DNA of 64,000 nt from Tepidibacter aestuarii. Its GTDB lineage: Bacteria > Bacillota > Clostridia > Peptostreptococcales > Peptostreptococcaceae. The position numbers were made by a program, and so were the translations under genes. How positions within the stretch are numbered: position 1 is the stretch's first letter; every line of letters begins with the position of its first letter. Shown one piece after another: positions 53,969-61,898 of the stretch. Location of the stretch: positions 3,564,321 through 3,628,320 of the forward strand of contig NZ_OW235315.1 of NCBI RefSeq assembly GCF_934924865.1. The letters run 5' to 3'. The notes beneath the pieces were generated by a model. The model was not told the DNA's origin. It saw only the letters and a list, made by a program, of their open reading frames with translations, and searched no databases.

Positions 53969-54367
53969 TTGAAAAATAAAATTCTTGATATTATAGCATA
54001 TGGAATTGAGCTGGTGTTATTTATAGCACTATTCATTTTAGAATATTTATCTGGATATAAAGGTGGTGTTATGAAACACCTTTATTTCAAGAAAATGGAG
54101 TATTTAGGTAAAGTATATACTCAAGATGCAATGATGATGCATTCTATAGTAATAGTAGTTCTGTTTATAGGGTTATTGGTAATATGTAAGAACAGATCTA
54201 GCTTTAATCGTAAGATAAGCATAATTATGTTTGCTGTATATAGTATTGCTTTAATTGCAGCATTCAATATCCCTTATATAAAGGAATTAAACACATATGC
54301 GTATATATTAATGGTATTAGAGACATCGATTGTAATTCAGACGGTAAAAGTTATTATTAATAAATAA
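53969..54367 (+). CDS. four-helix membrane protein coupled to the rhodanese lipoprotein
   Basis: The 132-residue protein has four predicted helices (about 8-27, 55-75, 83-103, 108-128). Loop 1 contains GGVMKHLYFKKMEYLGKVY. It starts with TTG 11 bp after the lipoprotein stop, preceded by TAGGTG, so the two are probably translated together. It resembles the 18362-18796 protein in layout, in loop 1 and in helix 4 (SIVIQTVKVII). I do not recognise a named family. A membrane partner for the lipoprotein is inferred from coupling. Confidence 0.8.
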   Translation: MKNKILDIIAYGIELVLFIALFILEYLSGYKGGVMKHLYFKKMEYLGKVYTQDAMMMHSIVIVVLFIGLLVICKNRSSFNRKISIIMFAVYSIALIAAFNIPYIKELNTYAYILMVLETSIVIQTVKVIINK

Positions 54368-54370
54368 TAA

Positions 54371-54406
54371 GAAGCACTATATCTTTTATGGATATAGTGC
54401 TTTTTT
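54371..54406 (+). terminator. terminator after the lipoprotein/four-helix operon
   Basis: AAGCACTATATC pairs with GATATAGTGCTT, followed by a T run. Confidence 0.9.
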
Positions 54407-54576
54407 ATATATAAGAAAATTGGGTATATCATACAAATTGCAGCTACTATAGCAAATCTCCTTAATAGTTAAATAAAATGAATTAATATAAAATATTATA
54501 GATTTGTTTTAGATAGAATAATATTTGGTATAATCTATATATAATTAAAAACAATGTTTAGAAAAGGAGACTATGT

Positions 54577-55329
54577 ATGAAGCTTATATCTTGGAATGTA
54601 AATGGTTTAAGGGCTATAGTTAAAAAGAATTTTATGGAGTTTTTTAAAGAAATAGATGCTGATATATTCTGCCTACAAGAAATAAAGTTACAAGAGGGTC
54701 AGATTGATATTGAGCTTGAAGGATACGAACAATACTTTAATTATGCTGAGAAAAAAGGTTACTCTGGAACGGCGATATTTACGAAATTTAAGCCTATATC
54801 TGTCCAGTATGGTATAGGAATAGAGGAACATGATAAAGAAGGGCGTGTTATAGCTATAGAGCTTGAGGACTACTATGTTGTAACGGTATATACTCCAAAT
54901 TCTCAAACAAAGCTTGCAAGACTTGATTATAGAATGAAGTGGGAAGATGATTTTAGGGATTATCTTAAGAATTTAGAGAAATCAAAGCCTGTTGTAGTTT
55001 GTGGAGATCTAAACGTAGCACACAAAGAAATAGATCTTAAAAACCCTAAGACAAATAGAAAAAATGCAGGTTTTTCAGACGAAGAAAGGGAGAAGATGAC
55101 TAATCTTTTAGGCTCTGGATTCATAGATACGTATAGATATTTTAATCCTGATAAAGAAGGAGTATACTCTTGGTGGAGCTACAGGTTCAATGCAAGAAAA
55201 AATAACGCTGGTTGGCGTATAGATTACTTCTTAGTATCTAAAGAGCTAGAGGAGAGTTTAATTTCAGCGAATATACATACTGAAGTTGTGGGATCAGATC
55301 ATTGCCCTGTTGAACTTATACTAAAATAA
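54577..55329 (+). CDS. exoA: exodeoxyribonuclease III / AP endonuclease
   Basis: The 250-residue protein is a member of the exonuclease III family: LISWNVNGLRA at the start, IFCLQEIKLQEGQ with the metal-binding Glu, VVTVYTPNSQ, VVCGDLNVAHKEIDL, YSWWSYRFNAR and the final GSDHCPVEL with the catalytic Asp-His pair. It cuts abasic sites and trims 3' ends in base excision repair. AAAAGGAG precedes the ATG. Monocistronic. Confidence 0.97.
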   Translation: MKLISWNVNGLRAIVKKNFMEFFKEIDADIFCLQEIKLQEGQIDIELEGYEQYFNYAEKKGYSGTAIFTKFKPISVQYGIGIEEHDKEGRVIAIELEDYYVVTVYTPNSQTKLARLDYRMKWEDDFRDYLKNLEKSKPVVVCGDLNVAHKEIDLKNPKTNRKNAGFSDEEREKMTNLLGSGFIDTYRYFNPDKEGVYSWWSYRFNARKNNAGWRIDYFLVSKELEESLISANIHTEVVGSDHCPVELILK

Positions 55330-55366
55330 AATTATAGTGTTCCGTATACGGAGCACTATAATTTTA
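55328..55366. terminator. bidirectional terminator between exoA and GNAT genes
   Basis: AAAATTATAGTG/TCCG pairs with CGGA/CACTATAATTTT between convergent genes. Confidence 0.88.
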
Positions 55367-55838
55367 AGTTCATATCGTACCATGTTGAACCACCGTGAAC
55401 AGATTCTGAAACATCCTGATTTACATATCCAAATTGCTCATAGTATTTAATTAGAGGTTGTTTGCATGTTAGTATTACATTTGATATGTTTTTCTCTTTA
55501 CACATAGATATAAATGCTTTCATCAACTCTTTAGCATATCCTTTTTTCTGATGGCTAGGATGAACATCTAGTCCGAATATGACCATATTTTTACCATTTG
55601 GATTGTGAAAATCCATAGACTCGAAGAACTCATCTTTTATACTATTTGAATCAGTTAACCCGCCATTTATAAATCCTATTACTTGTCCATATATTTCACC
55701 AGCTAAAAATCCTTCTGGGAATACAGATAGTCTTTCTCTAAAAACTTCTTTAGTAGCAGCCTCTGCTTTAGGAAAACAATCTGCTTCTATAGAATTGATA
55801 GAATCTAAATCTTTAATAGATGCACTTCTTATAATCAA
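55356..55838 (-). CDS. GNAT-family N-acetyltransferase
   Basis: The 160-residue protein has IIRSASIKDLDSINSIEADC at the start and the acetyl-CoA site GLDVHPSHQKKGYAKELMKA (about 91-110, R/QxxGxG/A variant), then ISNVILTCKQPLIKYYEQFG. It is a typical small GNAT acting on an amine of unknown identity. It starts with TTG eight or so bases after GGGGGAAGG. The stop lies inside the shared terminator. Confidence 0.88.
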   Translation of the reverse strand: MIIRSASIKDLDSINSIEADCFPKAEAATKEVFRERLSVFPEGFLAGEIYGQVIGFINGGLTDSNSIKDEFFESMDFHNPNGKNMVIFGLDVHPSHQKKGYAKELMKAFISMCKEKNISNVILTCKQPLIKYYEQFGYVNQDVSESVHGGSTWYDMNLKL

Positions 55839-55963
55839 TTTAACCTTCCCCCTTTGACTAAATTAAACTCTTTATACCATTATATACCACATAGAAGTAA
55901 AATTTATATTAACGCAAAATTTAATTTAGATGAAGTTCTGAAATTTTTACCTTCGGATAAATT

Positions 55964-56066
55964 CAAACTTTTTTAGTGTATGAAGCGTCTAAGTATTGTA
56001 AGAATAAATAATAACAAAATTAAATATAAATAAATCCAAACTTTTTTAGGTGATAAAATGTCTAAG
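55964..56066 (+). promoter_or_regulatory. two tandem ECF-type promoters of the sigV-like operon
   Basis: CAAACTTTTTTAG at 55964 and at 56037 are each followed by GTCTAAGTAT with CGTC (55986-55989) or TGTC (56059-56062). The two units are shifted by exactly 73 bp. An AAAC-type -35 and a CGTC-type -10 about 16 bp apart fit ECF sigma factors of the SigV/SigM group, so the sigma factor probably transcribes its own gene from both. Confidence 0.75.
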
Positions 56067-56111
56067 TATAGTAAGAATAAACAATAAAAAAATATAGAGA
56101 GGAATATGGTT

Positions 56112-56606
56112 ATGATAAGAAGCAAAGACAAGAATTATGATGAACTCGTAAAGTATATAACTGATAACCAAGAGAGTTTATATAGATTTGCATATACGTA
56201 TGTGAAGAATCAACAAGAGGCATTAGATATAGTTCAGGAGTCTATATACAAAGCATTGTCTTCAATAAATACATTGAAAAATTCACAACACATGAAATCT
56301 TGGTTGTACAGAATAATAATAAATACGAGTATAACCCATATAAGAAAAACGAAAAAAGTATTACCTATAGATCAAATAAATGACAAACCTGATTGTAGAG
56401 AACATGATCTAGATAGAAATATAGATTTACATGAAGCTATAGATAAACTGGATGAAAATCAAAAAACGATAGTAGTATTAAGGTACTTTGAAGATATGAA
56501 GATAGATGATATAGCTAAAACCATAGATTGTAATGTAAGTACTGTTAAATCTAGGCTATATACTGCTTTAGATAAGCTTAAAATAATTATGAACAAAGGA
56601 GTGTAA
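56112..56606 (+). CDS. sigV: ECF sigma factor, SigV-like
   Basis: The 164-residue sigma-70 family protein has region 2 (LYRFAYTYVKNQQEALDIVQ, LKNSQHMKSWLYRIIINTSI) and region 4 (IVVLRYFEDMKIDDIAKTID and STVKSRLYTALDKLK). I prefer the ATG at 56112, nine bases after GAGAGG, over the ATG at 56106. It is followed 2 bp later by an RsiV-like anti-sigma factor. In Bacillus and Clostridioides this pair answers lysozyme. That function is inferred here. Confidence 0.85.
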   Translation: MIRSKDKNYDELVKYITDNQESLYRFAYTYVKNQQEALDIVQESIYKALSSINTLKNSQHMKSWLYRIIINTSITHIRKTKKVLPIDQINDKPDCREHDLDRNIDLHEAIDKLDENQKTIVVLRYFEDMKIDDIAKTIDCNVSTVKSRLYTALDKLKIIMNKGV

Positions 56607-56608
56607 AT

Positions 56609-57469
56609 ATGGATAATAAACTTAAAGATTTAAAACACGAATATGACTCTATACCAATACCTAGTGAACTAGAAGATCTAGTCAACTCTACTATAAAGAA
56701 TTATGAGAAAAATAATAAAAAGAGAGTATCTTATACAAGAAATCTTGCGTTAGCAGCATCTATATTTGTTGTATTTACAGGTATGTTTGTAACTACTTTA
56801 AATACTAATAGATCTTTTGCTCAAAGTATAAGTAAGGTTCCTATAATAGGTAGCATAGCAAAATTGTTGACGTTCAAAGATTATGAAATTCATAGCGATG
56901 TAGTAGATGCAGAAGTTAAAATACCTAAGGTTGACGGGTTATCAGACAAAAAGCTTGAGCAAAAAATAAACGATGAAATATATGAAAAGATGAAATTGGG
57001 AGTAAAAGAAGCAGAAGAGAGAGCAATGGAATATAAAGAGGCCTATATAGCGACTGGAGGAACTGAAGAAGAATTTAAAGAAAGAAAAATAAAAGTTACA
57101 GTAGACTATGAACTTAAATCGGTTAATGATAATATAATATCTTTCATTGTATATCAATATGAATCATTAGCTGCTGCATATGCAGAAACTTATTACTATA
57201 GTATAGATATTAAAAATAATAAAATGATAAATATAGATGATATGTTAGGAAAAGATTATAAAAAAATAATAGATAAGAGTGTATACGCTCAAATAGAAGA
57301 AAGAAAAAAGGATGAAAATAATATCTTTTTTGAGGGAGAAATGGGATTCAATGGAATAAAAGAAGAACCTAATTTTTATATAAATGAAGATGGAAAAGTA
57401 GTAGTAGTATTTGATAAATATGAAATTGCACCTGGATATATGGGTGAGCAGGAATTTGTTATAGAATAA
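56609..57469 (+). CDS. rsiV: RsiV-like anti-sigma factor (DUF3298/DUF4163)
   Basis: The 286-residue protein has a cytoplasmic sigma-binding part (1-42), one membrane helix (about 45-64) and an extracytoplasmic domain. That domain has VDAEVKIPKVDGLSDKKLEQ and a C-terminal DUF3298-like part (INIDDMLGKDYKKII, FDKYEIAPGYMG), the RsiV layout. RsiV binds lysozyme and is cut to free SigV. It starts 2 bp after the sigma gene. No known lysozyme-resistance effector gene (pdaV, oatA) follows, only a terminator. Confidence 0.85.
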   Translation: MDNKLKDLKHEYDSIPIPSELEDLVNSTIKNYEKNNKKRVSYTRNLALAASIFVVFTGMFVTTLNTNRSFAQSISKVPIIGSIAKLLTFKDYEIHSDVVDAEVKIPKVDGLSDKKLEQKINDEIYEKMKLGVKEAEERAMEYKEAYIATGGTEEEFKERKIKVTVDYELKSVNDNIISFIVYQYESLAAAYAETYYYSIDIKNNKMINIDDMLGKDYKKIIDKSVYAQIEERKKDENNIFFEGEMGFNGIKEEPNFYINEDGKVVVVFDKYEIAPGYMGEQEFVIE

Positions 57470-57504
57470 TTTTAAAAAAATAAAAAGAAAATATAAAGAA
57501 AAAT

Positions 57505-57541
57505 AAAATGCAACTTTTTATATGGGAAGTTGCATTTTTAG
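57505..57541 (+). terminator. terminator after rsiV
   Basis: AAAATGCAACTT pairs with AAGTTGCATTTT, followed by a T-rich run. Confidence 0.85.
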
Positions 57542-57590
57542 TTTTTGTAAAGTTTGATTTAAACAATTATAATATTTTAAATTTAATTTG

Positions 57591-57628
57591 GATTATACTC
57601 TATTATTACCTAATAATAGAGTATAATC
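57591..57628. repeat. perfect 17-bp inverted repeat
   Basis: The arm GATTATACTCTATTATT and its exact complement are separated by ACCT. A T run is lacking, so it is either a poor terminator or a protein-binding or RNA-stability element. Confidence 0.6.
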
Positions 57629-57899
57629 TTTAAAAGACTAGAAAAAGAATAATATGAAATTATATACCATATTTCAGTGATTATGTATAGGGGATATAGT
57701 AAGATTTGATTAATAAAAACTAGAATTTATTAACGTATATTTGGATAAAGGTTATTAGATATAATAAAATACATTGAATTTAATAATGAAATTTACAGGA
57801 ATAAATATTGCATAAAATATATATATTAAAAAAAGTACATTTATTAGAATAAGGTACTATTATAATGAAGAATATACAAAAGTACAAAAAAATATATTA

Positions 57900-57929
57900 T
57901 TGACAAAAATAAAGATTAAATAGTAATAT
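57900..57929 (+). promoter_or_regulatory. sigma-A promoter of speA
   Basis: TTGACA (57900-57905), 18 bp, TAATAT (57924-57929). The palindrome AGCACTAGTGCT lies about 14 bp past the -10 box, in a good place for a repressor. Confidence 0.6.
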
Positions 57930-57979
57930 ATCATTTATTATAAGCACTAGTGCTAATTTTCCGGAAAAGGTGGTTGAAA

Positions 57980-59431
57980 ATGATAAGAAATCAAAATGTA
58001 ACTCCGTTATTTGATGCTTTAAAAGAGTACCAAAAAAGGGAAGTAGTTCCATTTGATGTGCCGGGTCATAAGCATGGAAAAGGGCTACCTGAACTTGTGG
58101 ATTACCTAGGTGAAAAAGTTTTGCAGGTTGATGTGAATTCTATGAAATGTTTGGATAATGTAAGCAATCCTGTAGGAGTTATTAAAGAATCGCAAGAACT
58201 TATGGCTGAAGCCTATTGTTCGGATCATGCATTTTTTTTAGTTAATGGAACATCGTCTGGAGTTCAAGCTATGATAATGAGTGTATGTAATCCTGGTGAT
58301 AAAATTATAATTCCAAGAAATGCACATAAATCTGCTATAAATGGACTTATACTAAGTGGAGGTATACCTGTATATGTTCAGCCACAGACTAATGATGAGC
58401 TTGGAATAGCTATGGGAGTTTCTGTTGAGAGCATTGAACAAGCTATTGAAGAAAATCCTGATGTTAAGGCTGTATTTATAATAAATCCAACTTATTATGG
58501 TGCAACATCAAATTTGAAAAGAATAATTGAAATAGCACATGAAAAAAGTATAGCAGTTATAGTTGATGAAGCTCATGGAGCTCATTTTAGATTTCATGAT
58601 GAACTTCCAGTATCAGCTATGGAACTAGGAGCGGATATGTCTGCTGTTAGTATCCATAAAACAGGAGGATCTTTAACTCAAAGTTCTGCTTTGTTGTTGA
58701 ATGATGGAATTATAGATAAAAATAGAGTTAAAACAATACTAAACCTTACTCAAACTACTAGTGCATCATACTTGTTGATGACTAGCCTTGATGTAGCTAG
58801 AAAGATGCTTGCAACTCAGGGAAAAGAAGTATTTACTAGAGTATTAGAAATCTCTAGAAAAGCTAGAGATGAAATCAACAAGATTGAAGGATTATATGCT
58901 TTTGGAAATGAATTAATAGGAGAAAGTGGAGTATATAATTTTGATGAAACAAAGCTTGGGATATGTGTTAAAGGTATTGGTATGACTGGTTTTCAAGTAT
59001 ATGACATTTTAAGAGACGAGTATAATATACAAGTTGAACTTGGAGATGTATATAATATATTAGCGATTATAAGTGTTGGAGATGATAGTTGTTCTTTAAG
59101 AAAGCTCATAGATGCTCTTAAGGATATTAGCGCTAAGTATGGCAAAGGTAGAGTCGATTTTGATAAAGTGGTACTGCATAATCCTCAAATTGTAGTATCA
59201 CCAAGAGACGCTTTTTACGCTAGAAAAAAAATCATAAAGCTTGAAGATTCAGAAGGAGAAGTAAGTGGAGAATCTATAATGGCATATCCACCTGGAATAC
59301 CTATAATTACACCAGGCGAGAGAATAAGTAGCGAAATTATAGAGTATATAAAATTTATTAAAAATCAACATAGTATGATGACTGATACTGAGGATCCATA
59401 CGTTGAAAATATAAAAGTTTTAGGAATATAA
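57980..59431 (+). CDS. speA: Orn/Lys/Arg decarboxylase, probable arginine decarboxylase
   Basis: The 483-residue PLP enzyme is of the short Firmicutes type. It starts TPLFDALKEYQKREVVPFDV with PGHKHGKG, and has ATP-independent PLP-fold marks VNGTSSGVQAMI, VDEAHGAHF and SIHKTGGSLTQSS with the PLP Lys. With speD, speE and speB (agmatinase) downstream, arginine is the likely substrate, giving agmatine. AAAAGGTGG precedes the ATG at 57980, while the longer frame runs through the promoter region. A long palindrome ends the gene. Confidence 0.92.
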   Translation: MIRNQNVTPLFDALKEYQKREVVPFDVPGHKHGKGLPELVDYLGEKVLQVDVNSMKCLDNVSNPVGVIKESQELMAEAYCSDHAFFLVNGTSSGVQAMIMSVCNPGDKIIIPRNAHKSAINGLILSGGIPVYVQPQTNDELGIAMGVSVESIEQAIEENPDVKAVFIINPTYYGATSNLKRIIEIAHEKSIAVIVDEAHGAHFRFHDELPVSAMELGADMSAVSIHKTGGSLTQSSALLLNDGIIDKNRVKTILNLTQTTSASYLLMTSLDVARKMLATQGKEVFTRVLEISRKARDEINKIEGLYAFGNELIGESGVYNFDETKLGICVKGIGMTGFQVYDILRDEYNIQVELGDVYNILAIISVGDDSCSLRKLIDALKDISAKYGKGRVDFDKVVLHNPQIVVSPRDAFYARKKIIKLEDSEGEVSGESIMAYPPGIPIITPGERISSEIIEYIKFIKNQHSMMTDTEDPYVENIKVLGI

Positions 59432-59486
59432 CCATAAAAAGACAGAGTACTCGTTTAAACGAGTACTCTGTCTTTTTATGGTTATA
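59427..59486. terminator. 60-bp perfect palindrome/terminator at the end of speA
   Basis: The 30-base arms are exactly complementary about a TTTAAA centre between 59456 and 59457. The speA stop codon (59429-59431) lies inside. The stem includes an A5 run on one side and a T5 run on the other, so it can terminate in either direction. Confidence 0.9.
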
Positions 59487-59540
59487 ATAATTATTGGGTT
59501 CTTTTTTGAAGTATGAATCTAAAAAGTTTTTGAAAAATCA

Positions 59541-59694
59541 TTGACAAACTCAAAAAAAAGAGTATAGTATATAATGTATTTACTATAAATCAATTTTAAG
59601 TTTACAAATAGTAAACAATAGTATAAATCAATTTTAAGTTTACAAATAAGAAACTTTAAAACGAGAATCAACTTGGAGTTTACAAATAGTAAAC
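59541..59694 (+). promoter_or_regulatory. speDEB promoter with three palindromic operators
   Basis: TTGACA (59541-59546) and TATAGT (59563-59568) make a promoter. Behind it lie three copies of a GTTTAC-N5-GTAAAC palindrome: 59600-59616, 59638-59654 (one arm altered, GAAAC) and 59678-59694, spaced 38 and 40 bp. The first two sit in a longer direct repeat beginning TATAAATCAATTTTAA. Location past the promoter suggests repression or an RNA role. Confidence 0.7.
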
Positions 59695-59739
59695 GGAATT
59701 TATATATTTTTTAACTTTAAATGAAAAGGAGAGATTGAC

Positions 59740-60156
59740 ATGAAAATAGAACAATTAGGAAGACATATTTTAGTTGAATTTTACGACTGTGATAAGGAAA
59801 TTTTAAATAATCATGCTTTAATTGAGAAGTATATGGTTGAGGCGGCTAAAGAGGCAAATGCAACTGTGGTTACTAGCTGTTTTCATATGTTCAATCCATG
59901 GGGAGTTAGTGGAGCTGTTATAATTCAAGAGTCGCACCTGACAATACACACATGGCCAGAGTATGGATATGCTTCTGTTGATTTATTTACTTGCGGAGAT
60001 TCTGTAAATCCTTGGGTAGCATTTGATTATCTTGAAAAGAACCTTAAAGCAGAAAAAAGTGAAGCATCGGAAGTTGCAAGAGGGCTTGTAGATAGAATAA
60101 GACATAATTCTAAAGAAAAATTTGAAGAGATTAAATTTAAACCAGACGCAGAATAA
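59740..60156 (+). CDS. speD: S-adenosylmethionine decarboxylase proenzyme
   Basis: The 138-residue prokaryotic AdoMet decarboxylase has self-cleavage between Glu64 and Ser65 in QESHLTIHTWPEYGYA, which turns the Ser into the pyruvoyl cofactor. His70 and Cys85 (LFTCGD) are the other catalytic residues. It supplies decarboxylated SAM for SpeE, 49 bp downstream. AAAAGGAGAG precedes the ATG. Confidence 0.97.
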   Translation: MKIEQLGRHILVEFYDCDKEILNNHALIEKYMVEAAKEANATVVTSCFHMFNPWGVSGAVIIQESHLTIHTWPEYGYASVDLFTCGDSVNPWVAFDYLEKNLKAEKSEASEVARGLVDRIRHNSKEKFEEIKFKPDAE

Positions 60157-60205
60157 TAGAATAAATATATACCAAAAAAATGGGAAAAATAAAGGGGTGT
60201 AAAAA

Positions 60206-61060
60206 ATGCAATTATGGTATACTGAAGATCAAACAGACAACGTAAAATTTTCAATGAAAGTGAAAAAACACCTTTTTTCTGAGACGAGTGAATTTCAGCA
60301 AGTAGATGTTTTTGATACACAAGAATTCGGTAAATTACTTACTATAGATGGACTTGTAATGGTTACAGAAAAAGATGAGTTCATATATCATGATATGATA
60401 ACTCATGTTGCCATGGCTACTAATTTAGACATTAAAAATGTTCTTGTAATAGGAGCAGGAGATGGTGGAACAGTAAGAGAGCTTACAAGATATGAAAGCA
60501 TAGAGAAAATAGATATGGTTGAAATAGATGAACTAGTAGTTAGAGCTTCAAAAGAGTATTTACCTATAACTGCTAGTAAATTAGATGATCCTAGAGTTAA
60601 TCTATACTTTGAAGACGGAATTAAATTTGTAGAGGGTAAAGAAAATACTTATGATTTAATAATCGTAGACTCTACTGATCCAATAGGCCCCGGAGAAGGT
60701 CTTTTTACAACAGAATTCTATACTAATTGTTATAATGCCTTAACGGAAAAAGGTATATTAATAAATCAAAATGAAAGTCCATACTACTCAGACAATGCAA
60801 GAGAGATGAGTAGAGCTCATAAAAAGATTAAAAACATATTCCCAATAGCAAAGGCATATCAATATCACATGCCGACATATCCATCTGGACATTGGCTATT
60901 TGGATTTGCATCAAAACAACTAGATCCTATAAAAGATTTAGATAAAGAAAAGTGGAACAGTCTTGGAATAAAGACTAAATACTACAATACAGACATTCAC
61001 GTAGGAGCATTCGCTCTTCCTACATATGTTAAGGAGATGTTGGAAGATGAATCTATTTAA
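60206..61060 (+). CDS. speE: spermidine synthase
   Basis: The 284-residue aminopropyltransferase has LWYTEDQTDNVKFSMKV at the start, then LLTIDGLVMVTEKDEFIYHD, VLVIGAGDGGTVREL for the decarboxylated-SAM site, and VDSTDPIGPGEGLFTTEFY with the catalytic Asp, followed by QNESPYY. It transfers the aminopropyl group to putrescine. AAAGGGGTG precedes the ATG. The end overlaps the speB start by 14 bp. Confidence 0.97.
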   Translation: MQLWYTEDQTDNVKFSMKVKKHLFSETSEFQQVDVFDTQEFGKLLTIDGLVMVTEKDEFIYHDMITHVAMATNLDIKNVLVIGAGDGGTVRELTRYESIEKIDMVEIDELVVRASKEYLPITASKLDDPRVNLYFEDGIKFVEGKENTYDLIIVDSTDPIGPGEGLFTTEFYTNCYNALTEKGILINQNESPYYSDNAREMSRAHKKIKNIFPIAKAYQYHMPTYPSGHWLFGFASKQLDPIKDLDKEKWNSLGIKTKYYNTDIHVGAFALPTYVKEMLEDESI

Positions 61061-61898
61061 GAATGTATCTACTTTTTTAGGTTTTGAGGATGAGTATGAA
61101 GAATCTAAGATAGTTTTATTTGGAAGCCCATTTGATGGGACAACTTCATTTAGACCAGGAACAAGATTTGCCTCTAATGTAATGAGAAGTGAGTCATATG
61201 GACTTGAAACATACAGTCCATACTTAGATAAAGATTTAGAAGATGTTAAAGCATTTGATGCAGGAGATTTAGAATTTCCATTTGGAAACCCACAAAAGGT
61301 ATTAGATGAAATACATGATTTTACAGCAAAGATATTAAAAGATGATAAGACTCCAATCATGATAGGTGGAGAGCATTTAGTATCACTGGGAAGTATAAAA
61401 GCAGCATATGAAAAGTATAATGATATGCATTTAATTCACTTTGATGCACATGCAGATCTTAGAGATGATTATTTAGGAGAAAAATTATCTCATGCATCTG
61501 TAATAAGAAGATGTTGGGATTTCATGGGTGATGGTAAAATACATCAATTTGGTATAAGGTCTGGAGAAAAAGCAGAATTTGAGTGGGCAAAAAAACATAC
61601 TAATTTAACTAAGTTTTCTTGTGAAGGCCTTAAGGAACTAATTAAAAAAATAGGAGATAAACCTGTTTATATAACTATAGATTTAGATATTTTAGATCCA
61701 TCTATTTTTTCAGGAACTGGAACCCCTGAACCTGGAGGAATAACTTTTAATGAGATGATGGAAGCTATAAAAGCTATGGAATCTCTAAATATAGTTGGAG
61801 CTGACATTGTAGAACTTGCACCTCAGTATGACACAAGTGGAGTTTCAAATGCTGTTGCATGCAAGATATTAAGAGAGATGGCTCTTATAATAGGATGA
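61047..61898 (+). CDS. speB: agmatinase
   Basis: The 283-residue ureohydrolase has binuclear manganese ligands His110 (GGEHLVSLG), the DAHAD set Asp133, His135 and Asp137 (HFDAHADLRDDY), and a later TIDLDILDP pair. It splits agmatine into putrescine and urea. The frame is open 21 bp earlier, but the ATG at 61047 follows AAGGAG at ten bases and gives a family-like start. Together with speA it makes putrescine for SpeE. Confidence 0.93.
   Translation: MNLFKNVSTFLGFEDEYEESKIVLFGSPFDGTTSFRPGTRFASNVMRSESYGLETYSPYLDKDLEDVKAFDAGDLEFPFGNPQKVLDEIHDFTAKILKDDKTPIMIGGEHLVSLGSIKAAYEKYNDMHLIHFDAHADLRDDYLGEKLSHASVIRRCWDFMGDGKIHQFGIRSGEKAEFEWAKKHTNLTKFSCEGLKELIKKIGDKPVYITIDLDILDPSIFSGTGTPEPGGITFNEMMEAIKAMESLNIVGADIVELAPQYDTSGVSNAVACKILREMALIIG

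Larger units (their letters stand above)
57542..57979. other. gene-free stretch before speA
   Basis: It contains a 17-bp perfect inverted repeat (57591-57628), the speA promoter (57900-57929) and the 12-bp palindrome AGCACTAGTGCT (57943-57954) just past it, which may be an operator. Nothing else stands out. Confidence 0.5.

Noticed and set aside
59600..59694. CRISPR-like array upstream of speD
   Set aside because: Only three imperfect repeats of 17 bp, spacers AT-rich and partly similar to each other, no cas genes. Operators fit better.
60027..60320. Minus-strand frame across the speD-speE junction
   Set aside because: It overlaps two firm genes on the other strand and has no ribosome site.
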